The notes below the pieces were generated by a model. That model made no database searches. It saw only the letters and a program-made list of their open reading frames with translations, and was not told the DNA's origin. DNA of 64,000 bases. It comes from an uncultured Clostridia bacterium. Lineage in GTDB: Bacteria > Bacillota > Clostridia > TANB77 > CAG-508. The stretch spans positions 7,750-71,749 of the forward strand of contig CAKOVK010000005.1 of assembly GCA_934121925.1 (NCBI GenBank), written 5' to 3'. Made by a program: the position numbers and the translations under genes. This document shows, in pieces, positions 8,160 through 17,075 of this stretch (position 1 is the stretch's first letter; each line of letters opens with the position of its first letter).

Positions 8160-9540
8160 ATGATAATAGGAATTACAGGGAATTCTGGGTCACGGCAAGA
8201 CTTTATTTAGTCAAAAATTATGTGCTAAAACAAATGCAAAGTTGATAAATGCAGATCAGATTGTAAAGGAACTATCAAAATGTGGAGAACAATATTATAA
8301 AGATATAGTAAAGCAGTTTGGAAAAGAAATATTATTAGAGAATAAAGAAATAAATAGGCCAAAACTAGCGCAGATAATTTTTAATAATACCCAAAGAAGA
8401 AAAGAATTAAATAAACTTACAAGTATGCATATTGCAAGGAAAATTCAAGAAGAGGCAATAAAAGAAGAACAGAGACTAACAATAATAGATGCTCCACTCT
8501 TAATAGAAACAAAATTAAATGAAATATGCGATATAGTTGTTTCTGTAATAGCAAGTGAAAGTACAAAAATAAAAAGAATATGCAAAAGAGATAGTATTGA
8601 TGAAAAAACAGCTAAACAAAGGTTGAAAAGTCAACTTGCAGAATATATATATATAGAAAATTCAAATTATATTTTAACAAATGATAAAACAAATCTAGAA
8701 AAAGAAGCAGAAGAATTTTCGGAAATATTAAATAACCAAAACTTATTTAACAAAGAAACAGTTATAATAAAAAACGAAAATATAAAATATATGCAGTTTA
8801 AGAAACTATTAAAATATAAAAATATTAAACATTGTTTTACTTTAAAGCCAACAGATGTGGGAAGTAACGATACTTATAGAACAACGAAAAGTATAGCAGA
8901 CAAAAACTATAAAGATATATGTAACTTATTAAAACTAGATAGTAGCAATATAGTAAGACCATACCAAACTCACACCAACAATGTGAAAAAAATAACTAAC
9001 GAAGTAGGCATATTTCCGGAAAAATTGCAAGATGTAGATGGATTAATAACAAGAGAAAATAATAAAATACTTTCTTTAACATTTGCAGATTGTACACCAA
9101 TTTATTTATATGATAAGCAAAAAAATATAATTGGAAATATTCACTCTGGCTGGCAAGGAACAGTTAAAAAAATAGCAAAATACGCAATAATTAAAATGAA
9201 AAAAGAGTTCAATTCTGATCCAAAAGATATTATTTGCGTAATAGGGCCAACAATTAGAAAATGTCATTTTGAGGTACAAAAAGATGTAAAAGATATATTT
9301 TATAATACATTTAAGTATATGAAGAATATAGATAAAATAATAGAGTTTAATAAAAATACAAATAGTTATTTTATAGACACAGTAGAAATAAATAAAGAAC
9401 TTTTAAAAGGAGAAGGAATATTAGAAGAAAACATAGTAGATAGTGGAATTTGTACATATTGTAATAGCAATATAATACATTCATACAGAAAAGAAGGAAA
9501 AGAAGCGGGAAGAAACACAGCATTAATTTGTATTAAATAG
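8160..9540 (+). CDS. coaE: Dephospho-CoA kinase fused to PgeF/YfiH laccase-domain protein (needs +1 shift at CGG)
   Basis: 459-aa two-domain protein once the frame break is bridged. Residues 1 to about 195 are dephospho-CoA kinase, which phosphorylates dephospho-CoA to CoA: P-loop GITGNSGSGKT at 4-14, INADQIV, and the lid region IKRICKRD. Residues about 205-459 are a PgeF/YfiH domain (purine-nucleoside or peptidoglycan-editing type), with the metal-site motifs RPYQTHTN, TFADCTPIYL, NIHSGWQGT and DSGICTYC. The start ATG 8160 follows AAGGGAAAG. Zero-frame CGG 8193-8195 breaks the frame at codon 12; skipping its C gives the invariant Walker A glycine. Unshifted reading ends at TAG within six codons. 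The fusion itself is unusual, as the two are normally separate proteins. Confidence 0.85.
8193..8195 (+). other. CGG +1 frameshift site 2 (CoaE Walker A, Gly12)
   Basis: The zero-frame codons are GGG TCA CGG CAA. Skipping C8193 gives TCA GGC AAG ACT, that is S-G-K-T, the core of the P-loop. It is the only site with GGC after the skipped C. Confidence 0.93.
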
Positions 9541-9553
9541 AAAGGAACAAAAT

Positions 9554-10096
9554 ATGTATCAAACATGGGAAGAATTAGAAGTAGCATGTAAAAATTGCAA
9601 TAAATGTAAGCTTTGTACAAATAGGCATAATGTAGTAATAGGGACAGGAAATAGAAACGCAAAAATAATGTTTATAGGAGAAGGACCAGGAGCAGATGAA
9701 GATTTGCGAGGGATCCCATTTGTAGGAAAAGCAGGTAAATTAATGGACAAAGCTTTTGAAGGTATAGGAATAAAAAGAGAAGAAGTTTACATAGCTAACA
9801 TTGTAAAATGTAGACCTCCAAACAATAGAAATCCAGAATATGAAGAAGCAGATGCGTGCAAAGAATATCTAGAGAGTCAAGTCAACTTAGTAAAGCCAGA
9901 AATGATTGTATTATTAGGAAGTGTAGCATTAAAAAATATATTAGGAAAAGAATACGGAATAACAGCAAGCAGAGGAAAATGGTTTGAAAAAGACGGAATA
10001 AAATATTTACCAACATTTCATCCAGCAGCATTATTAAGAGATGAAACAAAAAAAATAGATTTTTGGAATAATTTAAAAAAAATAAATTATAATTGA
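9554..10096 (+). CDS. Type-4 uracil-DNA glycosylase (Fe-S)
   Basis: 180-aa family-4 uracil-DNA glycosylase that removes uracil from DNA. GEGPGADEDLRGIPFVGKAG is the catalytic/uracil-binding segment. Cluster cysteines are visible at NKCKLCTN near the N-terminus and in NIVKCRPPNNR. The C-terminal TFHPAALLR is the conserved histidine motif. The gene follows coaE-pgeF by 13 bases with AAAGGAAC before the ATG, so it probably ends the operon that starts with the 8-oxoguanine glycosylase. Confidence 0.93.
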   Translation: MYQTWEELEVACKNCNKCKLCTNRHNVVIGTGNRNAKIMFIGEGPGADEDLRGIPFVGKAGKLMDKAFEGIGIKREEVYIANIVKCRPPNNRNPEYEEADACKEYLESQVNLVKPEMIVLLGSVALKNILGKEYGITASRGKWFEKDGIKYLPTFHPAALLRDETKKIDFWNNLKKINYN

Positions 10097-10124
10097 TGTG
10101 TGCGATACGATGTGGAAAGTGAGA

Positions 10125-10154
10125 TTCGTAGGGGCAGGCCCTGTGTCTGCCCGG
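10125..10154. repeat. GTAGGGG palindromic intergenic repeat
   Basis: CGTAGGGGCAG and CTGCCC flank a short loop. It is one of six GC-rich GTAGGRG hairpins in intergenic DNA of this window (others at 12328, 12375, 45151, 47125 and 58541). Confidence 0.65.
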
Positions 10155-10237
10155 AAAAATATTTTAATTTGTATTAGATTAATAATGTTATCTTTAAACA
10201 AATAAAAAAATTTAACAAGATTCAATTTGCACAATGA

Positions 10238-11362
10238 TTAATATAAATCATTAATATTTTCTCTAGATCTATTTAAACCAAATAATTTTTTGCATTTCGA
10301 AATAAATGTTTTAATAAAAGAAAATGCAAATTTAGTATTATCAACAAGCATAAGGCTTTTATTTATATTTTCAAATAAATTTATTTCACCATATTTTTCA
10401 ATATAGCTTCTTTTTTCTTGAACTAAGTTCATCATTTTACGATAAAATTCGTTATAAAAAGTATAGTCATCAGAATAACCTATAATATTTTTAAAATTAT
10501 AAAGTTTCTGATTAAAAGCATTTATATCATCTAAATTTCTTATATTATTAAATTCACCTTTAAAACATTTTTCAATAATCAAATTTTGCGTTCTGAAAAA
10601 TAAAGTCATTATTTCGTGTTTGTTTTTATTTATAAGATTATTTAAAAGTTTTATTGAATTAACTTTATCAGCATATTGTAACTCTTGAATTAAGTAATTT
10701 AAGTCGTTTTCAAGAGATAGTAGTTTATCTATGTTTTTGACTATAGTATTATAGGACTTTTTATCTGACTTTAGAATAAATGTATTTTTAAATACATCAT
10801 TACTATATAAAGTGCTATGATATAATGGATAAGTACCAGTAAAGTAAGCAAGTTCATTTACTAAAGAACATTCTAATGGATAATAGTCAGGGCTAATAGT
10901 ATTAATATATACTCCAAAATAAGTTTCAGTTGTTTGTTCTATAAAATTTGCTTCTGAAGCCATTAATTGAACAGCAGCTTCATTTAAGCCAAGTCCAGAA
11001 TTTGAAAATGAATCATATAACCCCATTCTACTTTTATTATTATAATTGTTTGAATTTTGTATAAAATGTATACATTCATGAACTGCTAACTTACTCATTT
11101 CTTCTATATCGAATATTTCATTGAAATAAATTGAATTGTCTTTGTAAAAATATTTAGCGCCAGAAGAATCTTGAGGCATTTTAGCAATATACATAGAAAG
11201 ACCTGAAACGGCTTCAAATAATTCGTTTCTTTTCAAACTATGTTCAGGAAAAGCAAGGCATAATTTACTTGCGACATTTATTGATATTTTATTTACTTTT
11301 TCGGTATCTAATTTTTCAATAATTTGAATACCTTCTTTTTTTAATCTAGAATGAATACTCAA
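10238..11362 (-). CDS. Unknown protein with HExxH metallopeptidase motif
   Basis: 374-aa predicted cytoplasmic protein. I recognise no named family. The segment LAVHECIHFIQ gives a zinc-type HExxH at residues 95-99, and NSGLGLNEAAVQLMASEAN supplies a downstream glutamate (E128) in the usual place for a gluzincin third ligand. The C-terminal 200 residues are helical, rich in K, N, I and L. The start is TTG 11362, behind AAAGGAGTAAAAGG. No signal peptide is visible. The next gene upstream also looks protease-related but degenerate. Activity is inferred from the motif alone. Confidence 0.6.
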   Translation of the reverse strand: MSIHSRLKKEGIQIIEKLDTEKVNKISINVASKLCLAFPEHSLKRNELFEAVSGLSMYIAKMPQDSSGAKYFYKDNSIYFNEIFDIEEMSKLAVHECIHFIQNSNNYNNKSRMGLYDSFSNSGLGLNEAAVQLMASEANFIEQTTETYFGVYINTISPDYYPLECSLVNELAYFTGTYPLYHSTLYSNDVFKNTFILKSDKKSYNTIVKNIDKLLSLENDLNYLIQELQYADKVNSIKLLNNLINKNKHEIMTLFFRTQNLIIEKCFKGEFNNIRNLDDINAFNQKLYNFKNIIGYSDDYTFYNEFYRKMMNLVQEKRSYIEKYGEINLFENINKSLMLVDNTKFAFSFIKTFISKCKKLFGLNRSRENINDLY

Positions 11363-11474
11363 AATCCTTTTACTCCTTTTAAATCTTTAGTACACAAATA
11401 TTATATAATAATAAAAAGTAAAAGGATATTTCAAAAGTATTAAACTTATATTACGTTTGTGTTACAAGAAAGCA

Positions 11475-11560
11475 ACTTTGTTACACTTTTCTTCTTGCAG
11501 ATTTAAGTTCCCGAATGAAATGAGAAAATCTCAAAGGAATAGCGATTATAGCATTTTTGT
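11475..11560. repeat. Dispersed repeat R2 (copy 1)
   Basis: The sequence carries AGTTCCCGAATGAAATGAG, then AAATCTCAAAGG and AATAGCGATTATAGCATTTT. Near-identical text occurs at 41910-41990, partly at 22487-22540, and inverted at 54346-54410. It is intergenic in all four places. Confidence 0.65.
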
Positions 11561-11605
11561 AGAATAAGAAAATTTTTGACTTTTTCTATTCAACAAAAAA
11601 AGACT

Positions 11606-12133
11606 TTAAGAAACCCTTAAAGCCTTTTCTTTGAATTTATTAGATTTAAATATATCATATGAATTAAGAGCATTTGCTAAAGTCCTTTTATAAGCGGTAG
11701 AGTTGGGTCTATATTTTAATCGGCAAAAAGCCTGAATTATAGTGGTATTAATTATTTCTCTATTAAATTTGACTATGTCAGGATTTATTATAATTTTATT
11801 TTTGATGCATTTATAAAAAGAATCATTAATTCTTTGAATTTTATAATCCTCTGGAGCAAATTTTAATATGTGTCTTGCAACTTCCATGGCATATTCAATT
11901 TCGGTTTCAGCAATAGTATTATATAATTTTTGAATTGATAAATTTATAATGTCAATATTTTTGTTATTTTTATATTGTTTTGGTAAATACAAATTTATTT
12001 CATAATCATTTTTGTTTAATTCTATCTTAGAAGTGTTTATATATTTAATGTTTAATTTTAAAGCTCTACCTAAAACGCTAACTGTTAAATATGAAGTAGA
12101 CTTAGAGTTATCTTTAAATTTTAATATGCCCAT
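11606..12133 (-). CDS. Unknown protein, possibly a degenerate YgjP/SprT-like metallopeptidase
   Basis: 175-aa protein starting at ATG 12133 with GGGGGA upstream. From about residue 85 the pattern (YAMEVARHILKFAPEDYKI, KIIINPDIVKFNREII) resembles the YgjP-like family, in which a WGSC segment and a strand precede an HExxH helix. Here the HE..H position reads TTIIQAFCRLKYRP, so zinc ligands appear lost. If the relationship is right, this is a non-catalytic derivative. The match is weak, and another fold is possible. The gene is expressed divergently from purD. Confidence 0.45.
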   Translation of the reverse strand: MGILKFKDNSKSTSYLTVSVLGRALKLNIKYINTSKIELNKNDYEINLYLPKQYKNNKNIDIINLSIQKLYNTIAETEIEYAMEVARHILKFAPEDYKIQRINDSFYKCIKNKIIINPDIVKFNREIINTTIIQAFCRLKYRPNSTAYKRTLANALNSYDIFKSNKFKEKALRVS

Positions 12134-12327
12134 AAATAAATTCCCCCTTATAGAAGCAAACAAAAACTTTGTTCACCAAACATACGTTTATTATAAAATC
12201 TGAAATTAAAAAAGTCAATAGCTTTTAATGCAAATATTGAAAAAAATAATTAATGCTGATAAAATATAGAAAATAGTCAGATAAATTGTAGTTTGTTTAA
12301 TTGAAGTGTGAGATGGGAAGTTGGATC

Positions 12328-12403
12328 CGTAGGGGCGTATTGCATACGCCCAAAAACAAATTTGTTGCAAATGCTGTAGGGGGGCGCCGCCCTCGGCAAC
12401 CCG
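12328..12403. repeat. Two GTAGGGG palindromic repeats upstream of purD
   Basis: Copies lie at 12328-12352 (GGGCGTA/TACGCCC arms) and 12375-12403 (GGGGGCGCC...GGCAACCC). The interval 12164-12446 has no gene apart from these hairpins and the purD ribosome site GGAGG. Confidence 0.6.
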
Positions 12404-12446
12404 AAGACATTGTAGAAATTGTTATAAATAGGAGGTAAGTTCGGAA

Positions 12447-13748
12447 ATGGAAAAATGTTTATTGCTAGGAAATGGTGGTAGAGAAGCAGTGTTGGCAGAA
12501 TATATTAGTAAAGGTTATAGCTTGTACACAGTATGTTCTTATGAAAACCCAAGTATCATAGAAATGGTAAAAAAATCAGGAGGAAAATACATCATAGGGG
12601 ATCCATTTAATAAGGAAACAGTTGCAAATTTCATAAAAGAAAATAATATTGAAGTATGTTTAATAAGTAGTGATAATTTGCTACAAGATGGGTTAATAGA
12701 TATTGCAAAAGACCTAGGACTAAAAACATTTGGACCAACATCAAAAGGCGCAAAAATAGAATGGAGCAAAACTTACGCACTAAGTATAGTGGAAAAATTA
12801 GCTCCAGAAATGATAATAAAAAATTATAATATAACAAGCATAGAAGAATTAAAAAATATAATAGATACATACAATGACGATAGCTTTGTTGTAAAACCAG
12901 AAGGACTTACAGGAGGAAAAGGAGTAAAGGTTGGAGGAATACATTTTAAAGGAAAAAAAGAAGGATTTGAGTATGCAAAAAGCTGTTTAGAAATAAGCGG
13001 AAATGTAATTATTCAAGACAAAATAGAAGGACGAGAATTTACTATAATGGCATTGACAGATGGAGAAAACATAGTAGTTACTCCAACAACATTTGATTAT
13101 CCATATAGATTTGATAAAGATAAAGGACCTGGAACTGGAGGAATGGGATGTCTAAGTTTTAAAGATGGAATGTTACCATTTTTAGAACAAAAAGATATAG
13201 ATAAATGTAGTAAACTAATAAAAGAAACTTTAAAATATATAAATAAAGACAACCTAGAGTTTAATGGTGTTATATATGGTGGTTTTTTCAAAACAAAAAA
13301 TGGAATCAAGTTTATAGAATTTAATTCTAGATTTGGTGATCCAGAGGCTCTAAATGTTTTAAATTCACTAGAAACACCATTTACAGAAGTGATGCAAAAT
13401 ATATTTAATAAAACATTAAGTACAGAAAATTGTAAATTTAAAAAAGAATGTACATTCACATTGTATATAGTTACAAAAGAATATGCAGTAGAAAATAGAA
13501 AAGAGCCTTTGATATTTACAATAAATAGAGAAGAAATAGAAAAACAAGGAGTAAAAATATACTTTGCAAATACTAAACACTTAGATGGTAATAAATATTC
13601 ATCAGTTAGTAATTCTAGATTATTTGGATTAACAACTTCAGCAAAAACTCTTCAAGTAGCAAGAGAAAAAGTTTATAATTCGATAAAGGGAAATATGGAT
13701 GAAAAATTAGATTACAGAACAGATATAGGAAATATATATGAACATTAA
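12447..13748 (+). CDS. purD: Phosphoribosylamine-glycine ligase
   Basis: 433-aa GAR synthetase, second step of purine synthesis (PRA + glycine + ATP to GAR). The N-terminal MEKCLLLGNGGREAVLA matches the family signature. The ATP-grasp segments FVVKPEGLTGGKGVKV and FIEFNSRFGDPEAL are complete, and DKGPGTGGMGC lies between them. GGAGG precedes ATG. The gene is monocistronic, with a terminator right at its end. Other purine genes in the window (purN, purF) are scattered rather than in one pur operon. Confidence 0.95.
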   Translation: MEKCLLLGNGGREAVLAEYISKGYSLYTVCSYENPSIIEMVKKSGGKYIIGDPFNKETVANFIKENNIEVCLISSDNLLQDGLIDIAKDLGLKTFGPTSKGAKIEWSKTYALSIVEKLAPEMIIKNYNITSIEELKNIIDTYNDDSFVVKPEGLTGGKGVKVGGIHFKGKKEGFEYAKSCLEISGNVIIQDKIEGREFTIMALTDGENIVVTPTTFDYPYRFDKDKGPGTGGMGCLSFKDGMLPFLEQKDIDKCSKLIKETLKYINKDNLEFNGVIYGGFFKTKNGIKFIEFNSRFGDPEALNVLNSLETPFTEVMQNIFNKTLSTENCKFKKECTFTLYIVTKEYAVENRKEPLIFTINREEIEKQGVKIYFANTKHLDGNKYSSVSNSRLFGLTTSAKTLQVAREKVYNSIKGNMDEKLDYRTDIGNIYEH

Positions 13749-13788
13749 AAAGTCAAAAGAGGTTGGCTTTACCTCTTTTGACTTTTTA
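13748..13788 (+). terminator. Rho-independent terminator after purD
   Basis: AAAAAGTCAAAAGAGGT pairs with ACCTCTTTTGACTTTTT around a six-base loop. It starts at the purD stop codon. Confidence 0.92.
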
Positions 13789-13794
13789 TATACT

Positions 13795-13890
13795 ATTCTT
13801 ATTGTATAGAAAAAAACGAAGATTTTTGCGTATACAACAAGGTTAGGCTTCCTTAGTTTTGCCCGAGCAAAACGAGTGGCATGTATTTTG
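13795..13890. repeat. Dispersed repeat R1 (copy 1)
   Basis: TTGTATAG...CGAAGATTTTT...TATACAA, then a CCCGAGCAAA stretch. The same text occurs at 27138-27270, with part near 27535-27610 and the first half at 54312-54345. Each copy contains its own inverted repeat (TTGTATA/TATACAA). Confidence 0.6.
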
Positions 13891-13897
13891 CACTTTC

Positions 13898-15742
13898 TTA
13901 TTCCCAATCTGTTTTTTGCTTTGTTTGAATATTATCAGAAAATGTTTTAGAACTTAATAACACATACTCGTTTACATGTTCATCTATTTTCTTTACTGCT
14001 TCGGCTTGTTTTGCTTTATAATTTATTGCAGAAAATAATAATGGAGAAAAAACAACAATTTGTTCTTGCTGTAAAGGTTCTGATTTAACATTTTCAGTTT
14101 CTTCCACTATAGGCTTTTCAAAAGAATTATCTAAGAAAACATCGATTCTAGGTTCTTCAATAGGCTTTTCTGCCAGAACTTTACTAGGTTCTCCTTCAAT
14201 TTCCAAATCTATTGCTGTTGCATTATATTCTTTTGAAATATTTGGTTCCTTTTGAGCATCTTGAATAGTAGAAGGTTCCATTTCTTTATCTTTTGATTCT
14301 GTTTCTGCTTCAATTTTATTATTAGACTTTGTAGCCAAATTAATTAAAACAGAGGAAGTTATAGCCATTTCATCATCTTTTTTTGACTCCTCTTTCTTAA
14401 TATGCTTATCTGGATTTATAGGCAAATCTTCTTGCAATTTTTTTGCAGAGTCAGCATTTTCATTTTGCTTTTCCTCAGCTATACTGTTTGGAACTTCTTT
14501 AACGTCAGTATTTGGAATGTCTTGCTTTTTTAACTCAGGTAAGTCAAGTTCTTGATCTGCATCTGTCCCAGATAATTTTATCTCTATACCATTTTTTAAA
14601 TTTTCTTGATTTAATTCAGTTAGCGAAGAGTTAGCAAATCTAGCTTTTTCGGCTTTTAAATAGACTGTATTTATACAAGAATTAAAAAATACATTAGGAA
14701 TTGCTTTATCAGGAGGAAGCAATAAATTAAAATAACTAATTATTGCATATCTTTTAATATCATCCATTTCTTTAAACTCTTTATATGAAAGAGATGAATT
14801 GTTTATGTTTAAGTCTGGTGTTTTTAATTTATTTAGGTAAGTTGGTGAATAATCTAAGTATGTAGCATTAAGTATAAGTTCTGAATATTTATCATTAAAC
14901 TTAATAGAATTGTTTTTATATATCCATTTGAACATTTCATTTACATTATTTGTTTTTGTTGAAATAGATAAAAGGGAAGAATATGCGGACGCCTGTTTAG
15001 ATAAATCTGAATAGGAGTTTTCTTGAACAGTTGATACATCTTCACTAGAATTACTAAGTTCTTCTGGATTAAGCTCCTCTCTGGAAATGGATTGTAAGTA
15101 TTCATTAGAAGAATACCTTTTGACTTCGGACTGATGTTTAATAAAATCATCTAATTCAAATTTATCGTGTATAGAATATTTCTTTTCCCATTCTTCACGT
15201 TCTTTTATAAATTCTTCAAAAGTATTATTATGCTTTGTAATATCAACAAGATCAGAAAAAGCTTCATCTTGATTAAAAGCATTTGCTTCTAAGTTTTTTG
15301 TTCGTGTATATGAATCTATTTTTCTTTGATACATACGTAAAAATGAAGATCTTGGATATTTCTTTTCCCAATCTTTTACTTTAGATTTTAAAGTTTCAAG
15401 GTCATTAGTCTCTTTTATAATTCTATAAAGTTTTATTAAAGCTTTGCTTTGATTTTCTATTTTTTTATTTTCTTTAAACTTAATTTGAGAGTAAATGTAT
15501 TGAGTAACTGAAGAGTAATATTCATTAAGAAGATACTCTATTTTCTTCTTAAACTCAGGACTAGCTAAACCATCTAATAGTTTTTTGTATCTATTTTTCC
15601 AAGAAGAGATTCTGTAATCTAAGAGTTCAATATCTTGGAGCTGCATTGCTTCTGCGATGATTTGGCAAAGTTCAAAATATGCTTGATCTTCTAATTTTTT
15701 TAATTCTTCTCTTTCTGCTTTTGCTTCTTTAGCATTTTCCAT
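13898..15742 (-). CDS. Large acidic protein of unknown function with W-x3-Y helical repeats
   Basis: 614 aa, no signal peptide or membrane segment. I recognise no family. The first ~210 residues are charged helices in which a motif recurs about every 65 residues (SSWKNRYKKLL, KDWEKKYPRSS, REEWEKKYSIHDK), suggesting three copies of a helical repeat. A middle region (about 250-380) is a second helical block (FKWIYKNNS, YAIISYFNLLLPP). The last ~200 residues are E/K/P-rich and low-complexity, likely disordered. The start is ATG 15742 with AGGGGGAC just upstream. A scaffold or adaptor role is possible but is only a guess. Confidence 0.7.
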   Translation of the reverse strand: MENAKEAKAEREELKKLEDQAYFELCQIIAEAMQLQDIELLDYRISSWKNRYKKLLDGLASPEFKKKIEYLLNEYYSSVTQYIYSQIKFKENKKIENQSKALIKLYRIIKETNDLETLKSKVKDWEKKYPRSSFLRMYQRKIDSYTRTKNLEANAFNQDEAFSDLVDITKHNNTFEEFIKEREEWEKKYSIHDKFELDDFIKHQSEVKRYSSNEYLQSISREELNPEELSNSSEDVSTVQENSYSDLSKQASAYSSLLSISTKTNNVNEMFKWIYKNNSIKFNDKYSELILNATYLDYSPTYLNKLKTPDLNINNSSLSYKEFKEMDDIKRYAIISYFNLLLPPDKAIPNVFFNSCINTVYLKAEKARFANSSLTELNQENLKNGIEIKLSGTDADQELDLPELKKQDIPNTDVKEVPNSIAEEKQNENADSAKKLQEDLPINPDKHIKKEESKKDDEMAITSSVLINLATKSNNKIEAETESKDKEMEPSTIQDAQKEPNISKEYNATAIDLEIEGEPSKVLAEKPIEEPRIDVFLDNSFEKPIVEETENVKSEPLQQEQIVVFSPLLFSAINYKAKQAEAVKKIDEHVNEYVLLSSKTFSDNIQTKQKTDWE

Positions 15743-15827
15743 ACATTAGTCCCCCTAAAATCCATATCTATAAACAATTATACCAATATTTCTAAAAAAA
15801 GTAAAGAAAGAAAAATTGTGATTATAT

Positions 15828-16874
15828 TTATAAATCTAAATTGAAGAAAATAATATTTTTTAAAAACAAATATGTATAAAATGCAGCAAAACACCCTTGT
15901 AAAAATTTCCCTATTAAATAAGGTTTTATAGAAATTCCATTTTTAGAAGTTATGCTAAGAACCTGTAATGCTACAGAAATTCCACCGAATCCGAGTAAAA
16001 ATGCACAAATAATAATATTTAAAGATATATTTTTAGTATAAATTAATGCAATAGAGCAAACACCATTTGTAAGTTCTATTAGTCCAGTTAAAATTCCTTT
16101 TATATATTTAGATGAAAGACCAAAAGCGTTTAAAATTGGTGAAAGAAAATTAGCAATTAAATCTAATGAACCACTACTATTTAAAATAGAGATAATAACA
16201 GAAAAAAGTACAACAAATCCACCAATAAGAAATATTGTGTTAATTGCATTCATAATAGAAATAGCTAAAACTTCACCTAAGTTAGATAAACATATTTTAG
16301 AAGGAAGCATGTTATTAGAAATATTTGAAAAAGAATTTCTTTTGCTCCATTTCCACCATCTAAATAAAAATCCTACAGTAATACATGCAAGAATATGCGT
16401 TATAAGCAACAAAACTCCAGTTTTACTATCTTTAAAAAGCCCAATTCCGACTGTACCAACAATGAACAATGGGCCAGAATTGTTTGTAAAAGCAATAAGT
16501 CTTTCGGCTTCTATACTAGAACATAGATTTTGTCTTTTTAAATCAGCTACTATTTTGGCACCGACAGGATATCCACTAATTATACCCATTATAAAAGGGA
16601 AAGAACCTTCTCCAGGCACATTGAAAATAGGTCTCATAAATTTATTTAATAATTTGCCCAAATATGAAACTACATTTGTATAACTAAGAAGTTCCGTAGC
16701 AATAAAAAATGGCAAAAGAGAGGGAACTACAGAATTTGCCCATAAAGAAAGACCAGACTTAGCAGAAGATAAGTTGGTTTTAGAAAAAACGAGTAACAGT
16801 ATAGTAAATAAGCATATACAAAATGGAAAAAATAGTTTTTTTATTTTAAATATTACAAATTTTACTTTATGCAT
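15828..16874 (-). CDS. ylbJ: Sporulation integral membrane protein YlbJ
   Basis: Polytopic membrane protein of about 348 aa with roughly eight hydrophobic segments. The strongly conserved YlbJ/nucleoside-recognition blocks are present: VVPSLLPFFIATELL, FIMGIISGYPVGAKIVADL, and AFTNNSGPLFIVGTVG. In Bacillus, YlbJ is made in the mother cell under sigma-E and is needed for spore cortex formation, so the gene points to a sporulating organism. The start ATG 16874 follows GAGGTG, and upstream in-frame residues are unlikely to be translated. Confidence 0.9.
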   Translation of the reverse strand: MHKVKFVIFKIKKLFFPFCICLFTILLLVFSKTNLSSAKSGLSLWANSVVPSLLPFFIATELLSYTNVVSYLGKLLNKFMRPIFNVPGEGSFPFIMGIISGYPVGAKIVADLKRQNLCSSIEAERLIAFTNNSGPLFIVGTVGIGLFKDSKTGVLLLITHILACITVGFLFRWWKWSKRNSFSNISNNMLPSKICLSNLGEVLAISIMNAINTIFLIGGFVVLFSVIISILNSSGSLDLIANFLSPILNAFGLSSKYIKGILTGLIELTNGVCSIALIYTKNISLNIIICAFLLGFGGISVALQVLSITSKNGISIKPYLIGKFLQGCFAAFYTYLFLKNIIFFNLDL

Positions 16875-16959
16875 TAGGACACACCTCATATTAATATATA
16901 CTAAAAAATAAAAAATATATAACAAAAAAATGGATATACTTGTTAATGCTTAGAAGAAT

Positions 16960-17005
16960 GAAGGAACAAAAGGGGGCTGTCCCCATTCGTTTCTTCATTC
17001 GTTTA
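16960..17005. repeat. GGGGAC-family palindrome
   Basis: GAATGAAGGAACAAAAGGGGGC pairs imperfectly with TGTCCCCATTCGTTTCTTCATTC. It lies in the divergent gap between ylbJ and the pyrophosphorylase gene. Confidence 0.5.
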
Positions 17006-17075
17006 AGAGAGTAGACAAAAGCAAAAAATAATGATATATTATATAAGGAAATTACTATTTGCAAGGAGAAGTAAT

